The position numbers and the translations under genes were made by a program. Of a stretch of 40,505 nt of DNA, positions 1 through 7,059 are shown piece by piece. Positions within the stretch are counted from its first letter, which is position 1, and the number at the start of each line of letters is the position of its first letter. This stretch comes from Lachnospiraceae bacterium. GTDB lineage: Bacteria; Bacillota; Clostridia; Lachnospirales; Lachnospiraceae. The notes under the pieces are model-generated. The model saw nothing but the letters and a program-made list of their open reading frames with translations, searched no databases and was not told the origin of the DNA. The stretch lies in contig JAEEOQ010000037.1 of NCBI GenBank assembly GCA_016284355.1, positions 1-40,505 of the forward strand, written 5' to 3'.

Positions 1-204
1 GGTTACGTTATAAATCTTATAGGCGCACTTCCGCAGGAAGGACAGTCTATAAAAGACGGCAAATTTACATTTACGGTTACCGCTATCGATATCAACAGAG
101 TCGATAAGATAAAGGTGGTTGTAGATGAGCCTGAAGAAACTACTGAAGATTCTGAAGGTGAAGATACAAAGTCTTCAAATGAGACGGAAAAACAGGCAGA
201 ATAA
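1..204 (+). CDS. CorC/HlyC-family membrane protein, C-terminal fragment (5' truncated)
   Basis: Reading frame 1 is open from the first base and ends at a TAA at 202-204, giving 67 residues. The visible part (GYVINLIGALPQEG ... FTVTAIDINRVDKIKVVV) has the pattern of the C-terminal CorC_HlyC transporter-associated domain of hemolysin C/CorC-type proteins (a DUF21 membrane domain and CBS pair would lie upstream, outside the window). In this family the domain is cytosolic and thought to modulate ion transport, mostly Mg/Co. An acidic, Thr/Ser/Glu-rich tail of about 25 residues follows the domain. A terminator hairpin lies directly downstream. Only the final domain is seen, so family assignment is good but substrate is unknown. 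Confidence 0.7.
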   Translation, partial: GYVINLIGALPQEGQSIKDGKFTFTVTAIDINRVDKIKVVVDEPEETTEDSEGEDTKSSNETEKQAE

Positions 205-211
205 TAGATTT

Positions 212-244
212 CGCAAAGAAAGCAGGCTTGCCTGCTTTTTGCGT
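212..244 (+). terminator. Rho-independent terminator after the CorC/HlyC gene
   Basis: Perfect 8-bp stem AAAGCAGG / CCTGCTTT with a CTTG loop (219-238) followed by Ts; outer bases CGCAAA / TTTGCG extend the helix. It sits 7 bases after the upstream stop codon and 31 bases before the next gene. Confidence 0.8.
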
Positions 245-275
245 GTAATGACATATTTTAAAGGGAGATTTTGGG

Positions 276-1328
276 ATGGAAATGACTACTACAAAAGAAA
301 GAGATCTGCTTCTTGATAACATCAGAGGAATCCTTATTTTTCTTGTTATTGTTGGACATATGCTTAATGAAAGACTTGGGGAAGCCATGTGGATGAAAGA
401 CGTATATTACGTTATCAAAATGTTCCACATGCCTGCATTTATCTTTGCCCTCGGTTATTTTTCAAAGAATACTCAAAAGGGCGCTGAAAATGCAGTAAGA
501 AAGTTCCTTATGCCTTATGTCTTTTTTGATCTGTTAATGGGTATCATTGATTATTTTGTTTACCTTCAGACAAACGAGTATATGGTGTTCTTTGACTATT
601 TCCGTATCACAAAACCAAGATACGGTCTGTGGTTCCTTGTAACAGCCTTTATTTACAAAGTACTTGCAGGAGATATTAAGAAGTTTAGATTCAGCGTACC
701 TGTGGCTCTTGCCATCGGCCTTTTTATCCCGTTTTTCCCTGATTTTGGGCTTAAGATGTCATTTGGCCGTACCTTTGGATATCTTTTCTTCTTTGCTCTT
801 GGTCTTTGGTTTAAGCCGGAGTACATTGAAAAGCTTCGTAAAGTGCCAAAGTGGATTGGCTGGGTAGTTATATCACTTGCATGTTTTTACAGTGTTTATG
901 CCTGTGAGAATAAGATCATAAAAAAAGAAGTACTGCATTTCAGATATCCTTATGATGACAGGAAGAAAGTTAAACAGATGATGATGAGACTTATCATTTA
1001 TCTTGTGGCCTGCATCTTTATTATGACACTTGTTATTATTACTACCAGAAAGAAATGCTTCCTTTCAAAGATTGGTATGAATTCCGTAAGCGTATATGTT
1101 TTCCACCTTTTTGCTGTTAAATGGGTGGCAAGATCTGAGTTCCTTGAAGGGCAGACAGCGCTGTTTTTTGTATTTACCATAGTTTATTCGGCATTTCTAA
1201 CATGGCTTTTCTCAAGGAACCTCTTTATGAAGCTGTACGGCGGTCTTATGAGCGGGCTGCAGTTTGTATGTTATAAGAGAGAAAAAGCAGTAGTAGGAAC
1301 AGACGATACAGAAGAATCGGAGAATTAA
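276..1328 (+). CDS. Acyltransferase-3 family integral membrane O-acetyltransferase
   Basis: A 350-residue polytopic membrane protein. It opens with RDLLLDNIRGILIFLVIVGHM, the N-terminal helix typical of acyltransferase 3 (PF01757) proteins, closest in style to the COG3594 fucose 4-O-acetylase-like group; the Arg-Asp and Gly-His residues are the conserved positions. About eight to ten hydrophobic segments follow, with a short charged C-terminal tail. Family members move an acetyl group across or at the membrane onto sugars of exopolysaccharide, teichoic acid or glycan. The start is ATG 276, preceded by AGGGAG at 260-265; a second ATG at 282 is possible. It ends one base before the rRNA methyltransferase, so the two are probably co-transcribed. 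The acceptor sugar cannot be told from sequence. Confidence 0.8.
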   Translation: MEMTTTKERDLLLDNIRGILIFLVIVGHMLNERLGEAMWMKDVYYVIKMFHMPAFIFALGYFSKNTQKGAENAVRKFLMPYVFFDLLMGIIDYFVYLQTNEYMVFFDYFRITKPRYGLWFLVTAFIYKVLAGDIKKFRFSVPVALAIGLFIPFFPDFGLKMSFGRTFGYLFFFALGLWFKPEYIEKLRKVPKWIGWVVISLACFYSVYACENKIIKKEVLHFRYPYDDRKKVKQMMMRLIIYLVACIFIMTLVIITTRKKCFLSKIGMNSVSVYVFHLFAVKWVARSEFLEGQTALFFVFTIVYSAFLTWLFSRNLFMKLYGGLMSGLQFVCYKREKAVVGTDDTEESEN

Positions 1329-1329
1329 A

Positions 1330-2577
1330 TTGAGAGCAAGAGTTACACTTAAAAAAGGCGAAGGCCGCACCGTAAAGGCCGGCGGAGCCTGGATATTTGA
1401 TAATGAGATAGCAAAGATAAACGGTGAGTTTAATGACGGAGATATAGTTGATATCGAAACCTTTGAGGGTAATTTTGTAGGCTGCGGCTTTATTAACCGT
1501 AACTCAAAGATACGTATAAGACTTATGAGCCGCGATAGATTCGCAGACGAAGACGGCGTGAAACACGGCGTAGAGATAGATAAAGACTTCCTTAAGATGC
1601 GTGTCCGTAACGCGTGGGAATACAGAAAAAAGGTTATGGAGCCTTGTGACACTTCGGCGGGAGGATCGCTACGCCTTATTTTCGGCGAGGCCGATTATCT
1701 TCCGGGGCTAACCGTAGATAAGTTTAACGATGTGCTTGTGGTGGAGTCTTTGGCGCTTGGTATCGATAGACTTAAAGGAACTATCCTTGAGTGCATTAAA
1801 GAGGTGCTTCTTGAAGACGGCATAAGTATTCGCGGAATTTACGAAAGAAGCGAAGCTAAAGAGCGCGACCTTGAGGGTATGCCAAAGGTAAAGGGCTTTA
1901 TCGGGCCTGAGTTTGATACAAATGTGCAGATAGTTGAAAACGGAATTAAATACATAGTTGACGTTAAAGACGGACAGAAGACAGGCTTTTTCCTTGATCA
2001 GAAATACAATAGAAAAGCTATCTGGAAGCTTATGAGACCTGAAAGCAGCGTGCTTGACTGTTTTACACATACAGGATCTTTTGGCCTTAACGCGGCAAAG
2101 GCAGGGGCAGGCAGCGTTCTTTCCGTTGATGCTTCAGAACTTGCCATTGAGCAGGCTAAAGAAAATGTCAGATTAAACGGACTTGAAGATAAAATGACCT
2201 GTGAGGTCTGGGATGTTTTTGAGCTTTTGCCAAAGCTTGAAGAGGAAGGAAAGAAATTTGACGTAGTTATCCTTGACCCACCTGCATTTACAAAGTCAAG
2301 GGCTTCCATTAAGAAGGCCGTAACAGGCTACAAGGAGATAAATCTTCGCGGTATGCGCCTTGTAAAGGACGGAGGTTTCCTTATCAGCGCAAGCTGTTCT
2401 CACTTTATGGATCCGGAACTTTTTGCAGACACTATTCGCAAGGCCTCAAGGGATGCGCATGTTCGCCTTCGCCAGGTTGAGTTCCGCACCCAGGCTCCCG
2501 ATCACCCTATCGCCTGGTCATCAGATGAGAGCTATTATCTTAAGTTCTACATCTTCCAGGTTGTAACTGAAAAATAA
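1330..2577 (+). CDS. Class I SAM-dependent rRNA large-subunit cytosine methyltransferase (RlmI family)
   Basis: 415 residues, the usual length for COG1092 proteins (RlmI / YwbD), which make 5-methylcytosine in 23S rRNA. Residues 1-75 form a PUA-type RNA-binding domain (GGAWIFDNEI... GFINRNSKIRIRLMSRD). The methyltransferase half has FFLDQKYNRKAIW, the SAM-binding stretch VLDCFTHTGSFGLNAAKAGA, the catalytic DPPAFTKS motif and a SCSHFM motif near the C-terminus. The start codon is TTG at 1330, chosen because GGAG lies at 1319-1322 and the PUA domain begins immediately; no ATG fits. It follows the acyltransferase stop by one base, implying translational coupling. Confidence 0.9.
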   Translation: MRARVTLKKGEGRTVKAGGAWIFDNEIAKINGEFNDGDIVDIETFEGNFVGCGFINRNSKIRIRLMSRDRFADEDGVKHGVEIDKDFLKMRVRNAWEYRKKVMEPCDTSAGGSLRLIFGEADYLPGLTVDKFNDVLVVESLALGIDRLKGTILECIKEVLLEDGISIRGIYERSEAKERDLEGMPKVKGFIGPEFDTNVQIVENGIKYIVDVKDGQKTGFFLDQKYNRKAIWKLMRPESSVLDCFTHTGSFGLNAAKAGAGSVLSVDASELAIEQAKENVRLNGLEDKMTCEVWDVFELLPKLEEEGKKFDVVILDPPAFTKSRASIKKAVTGYKEINLRGMRLVKDGGFLISASCSHFMDPELFADTIRKASRDAHVRLRQVEFRTQAPDHPIAWSSDESYYLKFYIFQVVTEK

Positions 2578-2688
2578 ACAACGGTTAAAAAAATAAACCA
2601 TAAGTTAACACCGATTCACTACCATTTATTTCTGATGAAGATTATAATAAGCTCATAACCGGTTAATAATAAAACGGAGGTACATATA

Positions 2689-3741
2689 ATGAAGCTTAAT
2701 GATGTTATCAGAAAATACAGAAAAGAGAATAATCTTACTCAGGAAGAAATGGCAGCAAGGCTTGGGGTCAGCGCTCCTGCTGTAAACAAATGGGAAAGTG
2801 GCGCTTCGATGCCTGATATTACACTTCTTGCACCTATTGCAAGACTTTTGCACATTTCCCTTGATGAATTGCTCTCATTTAAGGAAAACCTGTCTGAGGC
2901 AGAGGTTAATGCCAAAATATCTGAAATATACGGTATGATGGTCAAAGATCCTATAGAGACAGTTTTTTCAAAAATCAATGAAATGGTCAGAGAGTATCCA
3001 AATGCAGATTATCTTATCCTTAACCTTGCTATGATACTCTACACTCAGACTCTGCTAATGAAAGCCGAGGAAAGAGATAAGTATGTCTGCTGGGTCAGAG
3101 AAACTTTTGAAAAACTCATTTCAGAGAGTAAGGATGAAAAAATCGTAAAACAGGCGACAGACGGAGTTTACGCGCTCTACATCAGTAATGAGATGTATGA
3201 TGAAGCAGAAAAATGTCTTGATCGTTATTTGCCGGATGACCCTGAAAGAAAAAGAAAACTTGCTATGATCTGTTATGGCAGGGGAAAATATGATGATGCC
3301 TATAAACTGCTTGAGGAGCTTCTGGTTGTGGATTACAGGTGCCTTGCTACAGGACTGCACCAGATATATATGGTTGCCATGAAAAAAGACGACCATAAAA
3401 AGGCAAAAGAAGCTCTTGAAAAGGAGAGTGCTCTTGCAAAACTGTTTGAAATGGGCGTTTATCATGAGAATTCCGGAATGCTTGATTATGCCGTAGCGAC
3501 CAAAGATGCGAAGAAAACTTTAGAGCTACTCGACATTTTAATATCAAATACTGACACCCTTCTTGATTTCACAAGATCAAGCCTGTATGAACATGTGAAA
3601 TTTAATGAAGCCGGTTCCGGAATGTTTTCAAATATGAGAGATACTTTGATAAAACAGGTCTACAATGAAGATGATTATCAATTTGTAAGAGATTCAAAAG
3701 CTTTTGAAGATTTTAAAAAGAAGTGGCCTGTTACTGAATAA
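2689..3741 (+). CDS. XRE-family transcriptional regulator with long helical (TPR-like) C-terminal region
   Basis: 350 residues. Residues 1-65 are a Cro/CI-type helix-turn-helix (KYRKENNLTQEEMAARLGVSAPAVNKWESGASMPDITLLAPIARLLHISLDELL). Residues 70-350 are almost all helical, with a repeating hydrophobic pattern compatible with degenerate tetratricopeptide repeats (for example EMYDEAEKCLDRYLPDD and KYDDAYKLLEELL), a layout common in Lachnospiraceae regulators. The C-terminal part may sense a peptide or protein partner; that is inference. GGAGG at 2676-2680 precedes ATG 2689. A TATAAT lies at 2643-2648 but no good -35 pairs with it. The gene stands alone and is closed by a terminator, so it may act in trans or on itself. 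Confidence 0.85.
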   Translation: MKLNDVIRKYRKENNLTQEEMAARLGVSAPAVNKWESGASMPDITLLAPIARLLHISLDELLSFKENLSEAEVNAKISEIYGMMVKDPIETVFSKINEMVREYPNADYLILNLAMILYTQTLLMKAEERDKYVCWVRETFEKLISESKDEKIVKQATDGVYALYISNEMYDEAEKCLDRYLPDDPERKRKLAMICYGRGKYDDAYKLLEELLVVDYRCLATGLHQIYMVAMKKDDHKKAKEALEKESALAKLFEMGVYHENSGMLDYAVATKDAKKTLELLDILISNTDTLLDFTRSSLYEHVKFNEAGSGMFSNMRDTLIKQVYNEDDYQFVRDSKAFEDFKKKWPVTE

Positions 3742-3753
3742 ATAACACAAAAT

Positions 3754-3790
3754 AACCGGACGTTTGTAATATACAGGCGTCCGGTTTAGC
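3754..3790 (+). terminator. Terminator after the XRE regulator
   Basis: Perfect 9-bp inverted repeat AACCGGACG (3754-3762) / CGTCCGGTT (3778-3786), 15-base loop, short T run, 12 bases after the stop codon. Confidence 0.7.
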
Positions 3791-3793
3791 TTT

Positions 3794-3807
3794 ACATATG
3801 TACCGGT
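3794..3807. repeat. Partial copy of the ACATATGTACC palindromic repeat
   Basis: ACATATGTACCGGT matches the left arm of the 23-bp palindrome described between 5.4 and 10.2 kb. It lies between the XRE terminator and the DUF2975 promoter. As a single arm it may be a remnant or chance. Confidence 0.4.
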
Positions 3808-3854
3808 TTTTTTTATTTGTAAATAAATTTTTATCGAAAAACATTAAAAAATAG

Positions 3855-3883
3855 TTGACAAACGTTTTTCAGTGTATTATACT
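3855..3883 (+). promoter_or_regulatory. Sigma-A promoter of the DUF2975-HTH operon
   Basis: A perfect -35 TTGACA (3855-3860), 17-base spacer and -10 TATACT (3878-3883). One of the best vegetative promoters in the window. Transcription would begin near 3890, inside the inverted repeat listed next. Confidence 0.8.
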
Positions 3884-3887
3884 TTGC

Positions 3888-3903
3888 TTATCGATAAACG
3901 ATA
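3888..3903. promoter_or_regulatory. Operator-like inverted repeat over the start site of the DUF2975-HTH operon
   Basis: TATCG (3889-3893) and CGATA (3899-3903) face each other across ATAAA, and the left half is itself inside the 10-bp palindrome TTATCGATAA (3888-3897). A related TTATCG occurs upstream near 3831. It sits 5-20 bases downstream of the -10, where a repressor would block initiation. The obvious candidate binder is the small HTH protein encoded second in the operon; this is inference. Confidence 0.5.
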
Positions 3904-3937
3904 AATAGTTAATGTTTAAAGAAAGGAAGTATTTATC

Positions 3938-4480
3938 ATGGGAAACAAAAAAATCGAAAACATCAAAAAGGCATCTCACATTACAGCTAACATTCTTAAC
4001 GTTATAAAGGTAATCCTTATAGTAGGAATCGTCCTTTGCGTTGTTGGTGGTATCAGTGCAGCATGCATTCAAACAGATGGCGGCACTACTATTTCCATCT
4101 TTGGCAAAGATGTTACAGTACACGGAGTAGTCGGTTTAGATGACATGGGTAAAGGTGGCTTTGATTTCGTAGATGATCTGCCGATAAACAATCCGTTTTT
4201 AAGAGCTGCTATCAACTGCTTTGCAGGCGCAGTCGTTTGCGGATTTGCTCTTGCCAGCGTCATGATCCTTAAAAATGTATTTACGACAATTGAAAACAGT
4301 GAGACACCTTTTAATGAAAATGTACTTAATAAAGTAAAGATTGCAGGAATACTTGTAACTATACTTACTTTAGCTAAATCTCTTGGAATCGCTGTAATGG
4401 TCGGACTATCTTTCTGGTGTGTATACTGCATCCTCGATTATGGTATGGAACTTCAGAAGAATGAAGACGAGACATTATAG
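3938..4480 (+). CDS. DUF2975-type small integral membrane protein
   Basis: 180 residues with four hydrophobic segments at roughly 22-43, 91-111, 133-147 and 150-168, and a soluble extracytoplasmic stretch between the first two. The segment TTIENSETPFNENVLNKVKI resembles the conserved 'G-x-PF' region of DUF2975 proteins, which in Firmicutes are usually encoded beside a small YozG-like HTH protein, exactly as here. ATG 3938 is preceded by GAAAGGAAG at 3921-3929. The next gene's Shine-Dalgarno overlaps this gene's TAG stop. The biochemical role of the family is unknown; the conserved pairing suggests the membrane protein signals to, or is controlled by, the regulator. Confidence 0.7.
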   Translation: MGNKKIENIKKASHITANILNVIKVILIVGIVLCVVGGISAACIQTDGGTTISIFGKDVTVHGVVGLDDMGKGGFDFVDDLPINNPFLRAAINCFAGAVVCGFALASVMILKNVFTTIENSETPFNENVLNKVKIAGILVTILTLAKSLGIAVMVGLSFWCVYCILDYGMELQKNEDETL

Positions 4481-4489
4481 GAGGCGCCT

Positions 4490-4726
4490 ATGGGTAAGAT
4501 AATATTAAGACTCGACCGCGTTATGGCGGATCGAAAAATGAGTTTAAATGAGCTTTCGGAAAAGGTCGGGGTTACAAATGTTAACCTTTCAAAGATCAAA
4601 ACCGGTAAGATAAGCGCTATTCGCTTCTCTACTTTAGAAGCCATATGCGATACACTAAACTGCCAGCCGGGTGATATCTTGGAGTATGACCCGAATGCAG
4701 TAGGGCTTAAAGACTTGACAATATGA
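4490..4726 (+). CDS. Small Cro/CI-type HTH regulator (YozG-like), partner of the DUF2975 protein
   Basis: 78 residues, essentially one HTH domain: LDRVMADRKMSLNELSEKVGVTNVN... followed by the signature IRFSTLEAICDTLNCQPGDILEY, which is typical of PF13443/YozG-type regulators. AGGAGG overlapping the upstream TAG stop precedes ATG 4490. Together with the DUF2975 gene it forms a two-gene operon bounded by a strong promoter (3855-3883) and a terminator (4779-4811). It probably binds the TATCG-CGATA inverted repeat at the promoter and autoregulates; that has not been seen, only inferred from position. Confidence 0.85.
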   Translation: MGKIILRLDRVMADRKMSLNELSEKVGVTNVNLSKIKTGKISAIRFSTLEAICDTLNCQPGDILEYDPNAVGLKDLTI

Positions 4727-4778
4727 AAATTATATTTAAATCAAGTAGATATTAGCAACAGAGTATGCTAAACTTAAC

Positions 4779-4811
4779 GGAGATGAACTGTCAGAGTTCA
4801 TCTCCATTTTA
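4779..4811 (+). terminator. Terminator between the HTH regulator and the histidine phosphatase
   Basis: A perfect 11-bp stem, GGAGATGAACT (4779-4789) / AGTTCATCTCC (4795-4805), with a GTCAG loop and ATTTTATT tail. It ends only about 20 bases before the ATG of the next gene, leaving no room for a promoter downstream of it. Confidence 0.8.
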
Positions 4812-4830
4812 TTCACAGGAGGCCCGTTTC

Positions 4831-5421
4831 ATGAAAATATATCTAACAAGACATGGACAAACCAGATATAACAAAGATAAACTGATGCAGGGGCTTACAG
4901 ATGAACCTCTTAATGAAACCGGTATAAAGCAGGCAATGGCAGCGCGGGAATTTGTTAAGGATATTAAATTTGATGCTGTTTATGCAAGCCCGCTCGACAG
5001 AGCCGTTACAACGGCCTCTATTATAGGATCCGTAGATAAAAACGAAGTTATAAAAGACGAACGCATTATAGAAGTTGATTTTGGTGAGTATGAGCTTTTG
5101 CCTTATGCGCATCTTGGTTTTGCCATGACGGCTTACTGGTTATTGCCGGAGCTTATTCCGGAGCCAAAGAACAAAGGAGTAGAGGGCATTAAGAGTATGG
5201 TAGAGCGAAGCAGTTCTTTTTTATCGGAACTTGAAAAAATGCCTTATGAAAATGTTCTTGTGGTCTGTCACGGCGGCATAATCCGCGCTCTTTGCGGTTA
5301 TCTTGAAAACCGCAAAAACGGTATTAAGTGGCGCCCAAAGCCGTACAACTGTGAGATAAGAGTGTACGAAAGCATTAACGGAAAAAGAAAGTTTATTGAA
5401 AGTTACAGAAAAAGCATTTGA
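4831..5421 (+). CDS. Histidine phosphatase family protein (phosphoglycerate mutase-like)
   Basis: 196 residues. The phospho-accepting RHG motif is at residues 7-9 (MKIYLTRHGQT), the acidic region is VDFGEYE, and the second catalytic His is in VVCHGGIIRAL (His147). This places it in the cobC/GpmB-like branch of the histidine phosphatase superfamily, cytosolic, substrate undetermined. I start it at ATG 4831, directly downstream of AGGAGG (4817-4822) and at the family-typical N-terminus; a longer frame from 4765 would translate through the terminator hairpin and is rejected. The hairpin 20 bases upstream means expression depends on read-through or on a promoter upstream of the hairpin. Confidence 0.85.
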   Translation: MKIYLTRHGQTRYNKDKLMQGLTDEPLNETGIKQAMAAREFVKDIKFDAVYASPLDRAVTTASIIGSVDKNEVIKDERIIEVDFGEYELLPYAHLGFAMTAYWLLPELIPEPKNKGVEGIKSMVERSSSFLSELEKMPYENVLVVCHGGIIRALCGYLENRKNGIKWRPKPYNCEIRVYESINGKRKFIESYRKSI

Positions 5422-5481
5422 AAATAAGCAGGACTTTAAGCGCTGAGGAATAATATATCTTGAAAACGGGGAATGAAAATG

Positions 5482-5504
5482 ACATATGTACCTGGTACAT
5501 ATGT
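5482..5504. repeat. Perfect 23-bp palindromic repeat, copy 1
   Basis: Arms ACATATGTACC and GGTACATATGT around a central T, followed by AAAAAA. It lies between the phosphatase and the nitroreductase. Preceding ATG plus the repeat reads MTYVPGTYVK in frame with the nitroreductase, which can mislead start calling. Confidence 0.85.
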
Positions 5505-5529
5505 AAAAAATATAAAGGGGGATTTAGCT

Positions 5530-6114
5530 ATGGAAGCTTTAGAAGCAGTTTTAACTAGAAGAAGTACAAGAAAGTTTAAGGATGAGATACCGGAAAGAGA
5601 CCTCATTGAAAAGGTTATTGAAGCCGGCAGACATGCTCCAAGCGGCTCTAACAGCCAGAATACGCACTTTATAGTTTTTACGGACAAAGATGTTCTTACA
5701 AAAATGGCTGAACTTGTTAAGGGCGAATTTGCAAAAATGACGGCAGGGCCGGATACTTATGTATCTTTGCGCAACTCCATAAATGCTGCAAAGACCGCAA
5801 ACTACGTATTCCATTACGGTGCACCGGTTTTTATAGTTACTGCAAATAAAAAGGGTTATGTAAATGCCCTTGCAGATAGCGCTTGTGCGCTTGAAAATAT
5901 GATGATCGCAGCAAATGCTCTTGACCTTGGTTCATGCTGGATTAATCAGCTTCATTGGCTTGATGAAAACGGCAATATAAGAGAATTTATGCGTGGGTAC
6001 GGTCTTGGAGACGACGAGACTATAACAGGCGGTCTTGTTCTTGGTTTTGCAGATACAGGTCTTCCAAACAGAACTCCACTTGAGAGAAAAGGTAATCCTG
6101 TTACCTGGGCTTAG
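5530..6114 (+). CDS. Nitroreductase family protein (FMN-dependent NAD(P)H oxidoreductase)
   Basis: 194 residues starting MEALEAVLTRRSTRKFKDEIPERDLIEKVIEAGRHAPSGSNSQNTHFIV, the FMN-binding N-terminus of the nitroreductase fold (RRSTRKF and APSGSNSQ contact FMN). The central ALENMMIAANALDLGSCWI and the C-terminal GGLVLGFAD are also typical. The enzymes reduce nitro compounds, quinones or enones in the cytosol with bound FMN; substrate here unknown. Start ATG 5530 is chosen because GGGGG at 5517-5521 is well spaced and homology begins there; an in-frame ATG at 5473 only adds residues translated from the palindromic repeat. AGGAGG of the following GNAT gene begins one base after this stop, so the two are coupled. 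Confidence 0.88.
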   Translation: MEALEAVLTRRSTRKFKDEIPERDLIEKVIEAGRHAPSGSNSQNTHFIVFTDKDVLTKMAELVKGEFAKMTAGPDTYVSLRNSINAAKTANYVFHYGAPVFIVTANKKGYVNALADSACALENMMIAANALDLGSCWINQLHWLDENGNIREFMRGYGLGDDETITGGLVLGFADTGLPNRTPLERKGNPVTWA

Positions 6115-6128
6115 AGGAGGAAATATTG

Positions 6129-6617
6129 ATGCTTACAGTTAGAAAGGCGGAGCCTTCAGATTTTGAAACTGTTATGGGAATATACGAGTATGCAAGAGGC
6201 TTTATGAAAAGCACAGGAAATCCTAACCAGTGGAGAAATACTCATCCAACGGCGGAGCTTATAAAAGATGATATAGAAAATGGTATTTGTCATGTGATCT
6301 GTGAGGGAGAGGAAATACACGGCGTATTTGCCTTCCTTACGGGGAAGGATCCGACCTACAGCTATATAGAAGATGGAAAGTGGCTTAATGATGAAGAGTA
6401 TGTCACTATCCACAGAATTGCAGGAGACGGAAAGGTTCGCGGTATTTTGCAGACGGCAAAGGAATACGCCATGCAGTTTGCAGACAACATCCGTATAGAT
6501 ACGCATCATGACAACAAAGTTATGCAGGGAGCACTCTCTAAGCAGGGCTTTGCTCGCTGCGGAATTATTTATCTTGAAAACGGGGAACCAAGAGTTGCCT
6601 TTCAGTGGAGGAAATGA
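6129..6617 (+). CDS. GNAT-family N-acetyltransferase
   Basis: 162 residues with the GNAT order: an N-terminal strand MLTVRKAEPSDFETVMGIYEYARGFM, a central strand ICHVICEGEEIHGVFAF, the acetyl-CoA pyrophosphate-binding loop region TIHRIAGDGKVRGILQTAKEYA, and IRIDTHHDNKVMQGALSKQGFARCG, the motif B part. Substrate unknown. AGGAGG (6115-6120) precedes ATG 6129 by 8 bases; a TTG at 6126 is possible but worse spaced. Its end is two bases from the start of the MazG-like gene, indicating a three-gene nitroreductase-GNAT-MazG unit. Confidence 0.85.
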   Translation: MLTVRKAEPSDFETVMGIYEYARGFMKSTGNPNQWRNTHPTAELIKDDIENGICHVICEGEEIHGVFAFLTGKDPTYSYIEDGKWLNDEEYVTIHRIAGDGKVRGILQTAKEYAMQFADNIRIDTHHDNKVMQGALSKQGFARCGIIYLENGEPRVAFQWRK

Positions 6618-6619
6618 AA

Positions 6620-6946
6620 ATGTCTGATTTTGGCATCAGTGAAATGCTAGACATGCAAAGAAAGCTTCAGGAAAAGTACAAGGACAGGTGGGAAGGAATT
6701 TCACCTGAAGTTGGAAAAAACAAGCTTTTATGGATGATAGGTGAAGTAGGGGAAGTAATAGACATCGTTAAAAAGTATGGACCTGAGTCCTGCAAAAAAG
6801 ATCATAAGGAACGCGAGCACCTGATCGAAGAAATGGCTGATGTGCTCATGTTTTACAACGATGTTTTGCTTTGCTATGATATCTCACCTGAGGAACTTAA
6901 AGAATCTTATACGTCAAAGTTTAAGAAAAATATGGATCGATGGTAA
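6620..6946 (+). CDS. MazG-like nucleotide pyrophosphohydrolase
   Basis: 108 residues, an all-helical single-domain protein. WMIGEVGEVIDIVKK supplies the ExxE metal-binding motif and EEMADVLMFYNDV the ExxD motif, the hallmark of the all-alpha NTP-PPase (MazG) superfamily that hydrolyses (d)NTPs to monophosphates and pyrophosphate using Mg. Its role could be house-cleaning of damaged nucleotides. GGAGG is at 6607-6611; ATG 6620 has 8-base spacing and is preferred, although ATG 6614 would overlap the preceding TGA as ATGA. A degenerate palindromic repeat follows directly. Confidence 0.82.
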   Translation: MSDFGISEMLDMQRKLQEKYKDRWEGISPEVGKNKLLWMIGEVGEVIDIVKKYGPESCKKDHKEREHLIEEMADVLMFYNDVLLCYDISPEELKESYTSKFKKNMDRW

Positions 6947-6952
6947 AACATA

Positions 6953-6971
6953 ACATATGCACCTGGTACAT
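6953..6971. repeat. Degenerate copy of the palindromic repeat
   Basis: ACATATGCACCTGGTACAT: the left arm has one change (T to C) and the right arm is truncated to GGTACAT. It lies 7 bases after the MazG-like stop. Confidence 0.65.
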
Positions 6972-6994
6972 TAATTTGTTATGGAGGCTTTAAG

Positions 6995-7057
6995 ATGGAA
7001 ATCTGGGATTTGTATTATGACATATGTACCAGGTACATATGTAAAAATGAGGTGTAA
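6995..7057 (+). CDS. Possible 20-codon small ORF/leader peptide containing the palindromic repeat
   Basis: ATG 6995 is preceded by a clear GGAGG (6983-6987, 7-base spacing) and opens a 20-residue frame beginning MEIWDLYYDIC that ends at TAA 7055-7057, two bases before the next gene's ATG at 7060. More than a third of the frame is the repeat at 7020-7042. It could be a translated leader coupling ribosomes into the GNAT gene, or the broken start of a former gene into which the repeat landed. No homology is recognised; short length makes coding status uncertain. Confidence 0.3.
   Translation: MEIWDLYYDICTRYICKNEV
7020..7042. repeat. Perfect 23-bp palindromic repeat, copy 2
   Basis: Arms ACATATGTACC / GGTACATATGT around a central A, preceded by TG and followed by AAAAA, 17 bases before the ATG of the second GNAT gene. 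Confidence 0.85.
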
Positions 7058-7059
7058 AA

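Noticed and set aside
4765-4830. Upstream in-frame ATG extension of the histidine phosphatase
   Set aside because: It would translate straight through an 11-bp terminator hairpin, has no ribosome binding site, and the RHG motif begins right after ATG 4831 with AGGAGG upstream.
5473-5529. Longer nitroreductase start giving MKMTYVPGTYVK...
   Set aside because: These residues are the palindromic repeat read in frame; the family N-terminus and a good binding site are at ATG 5530.
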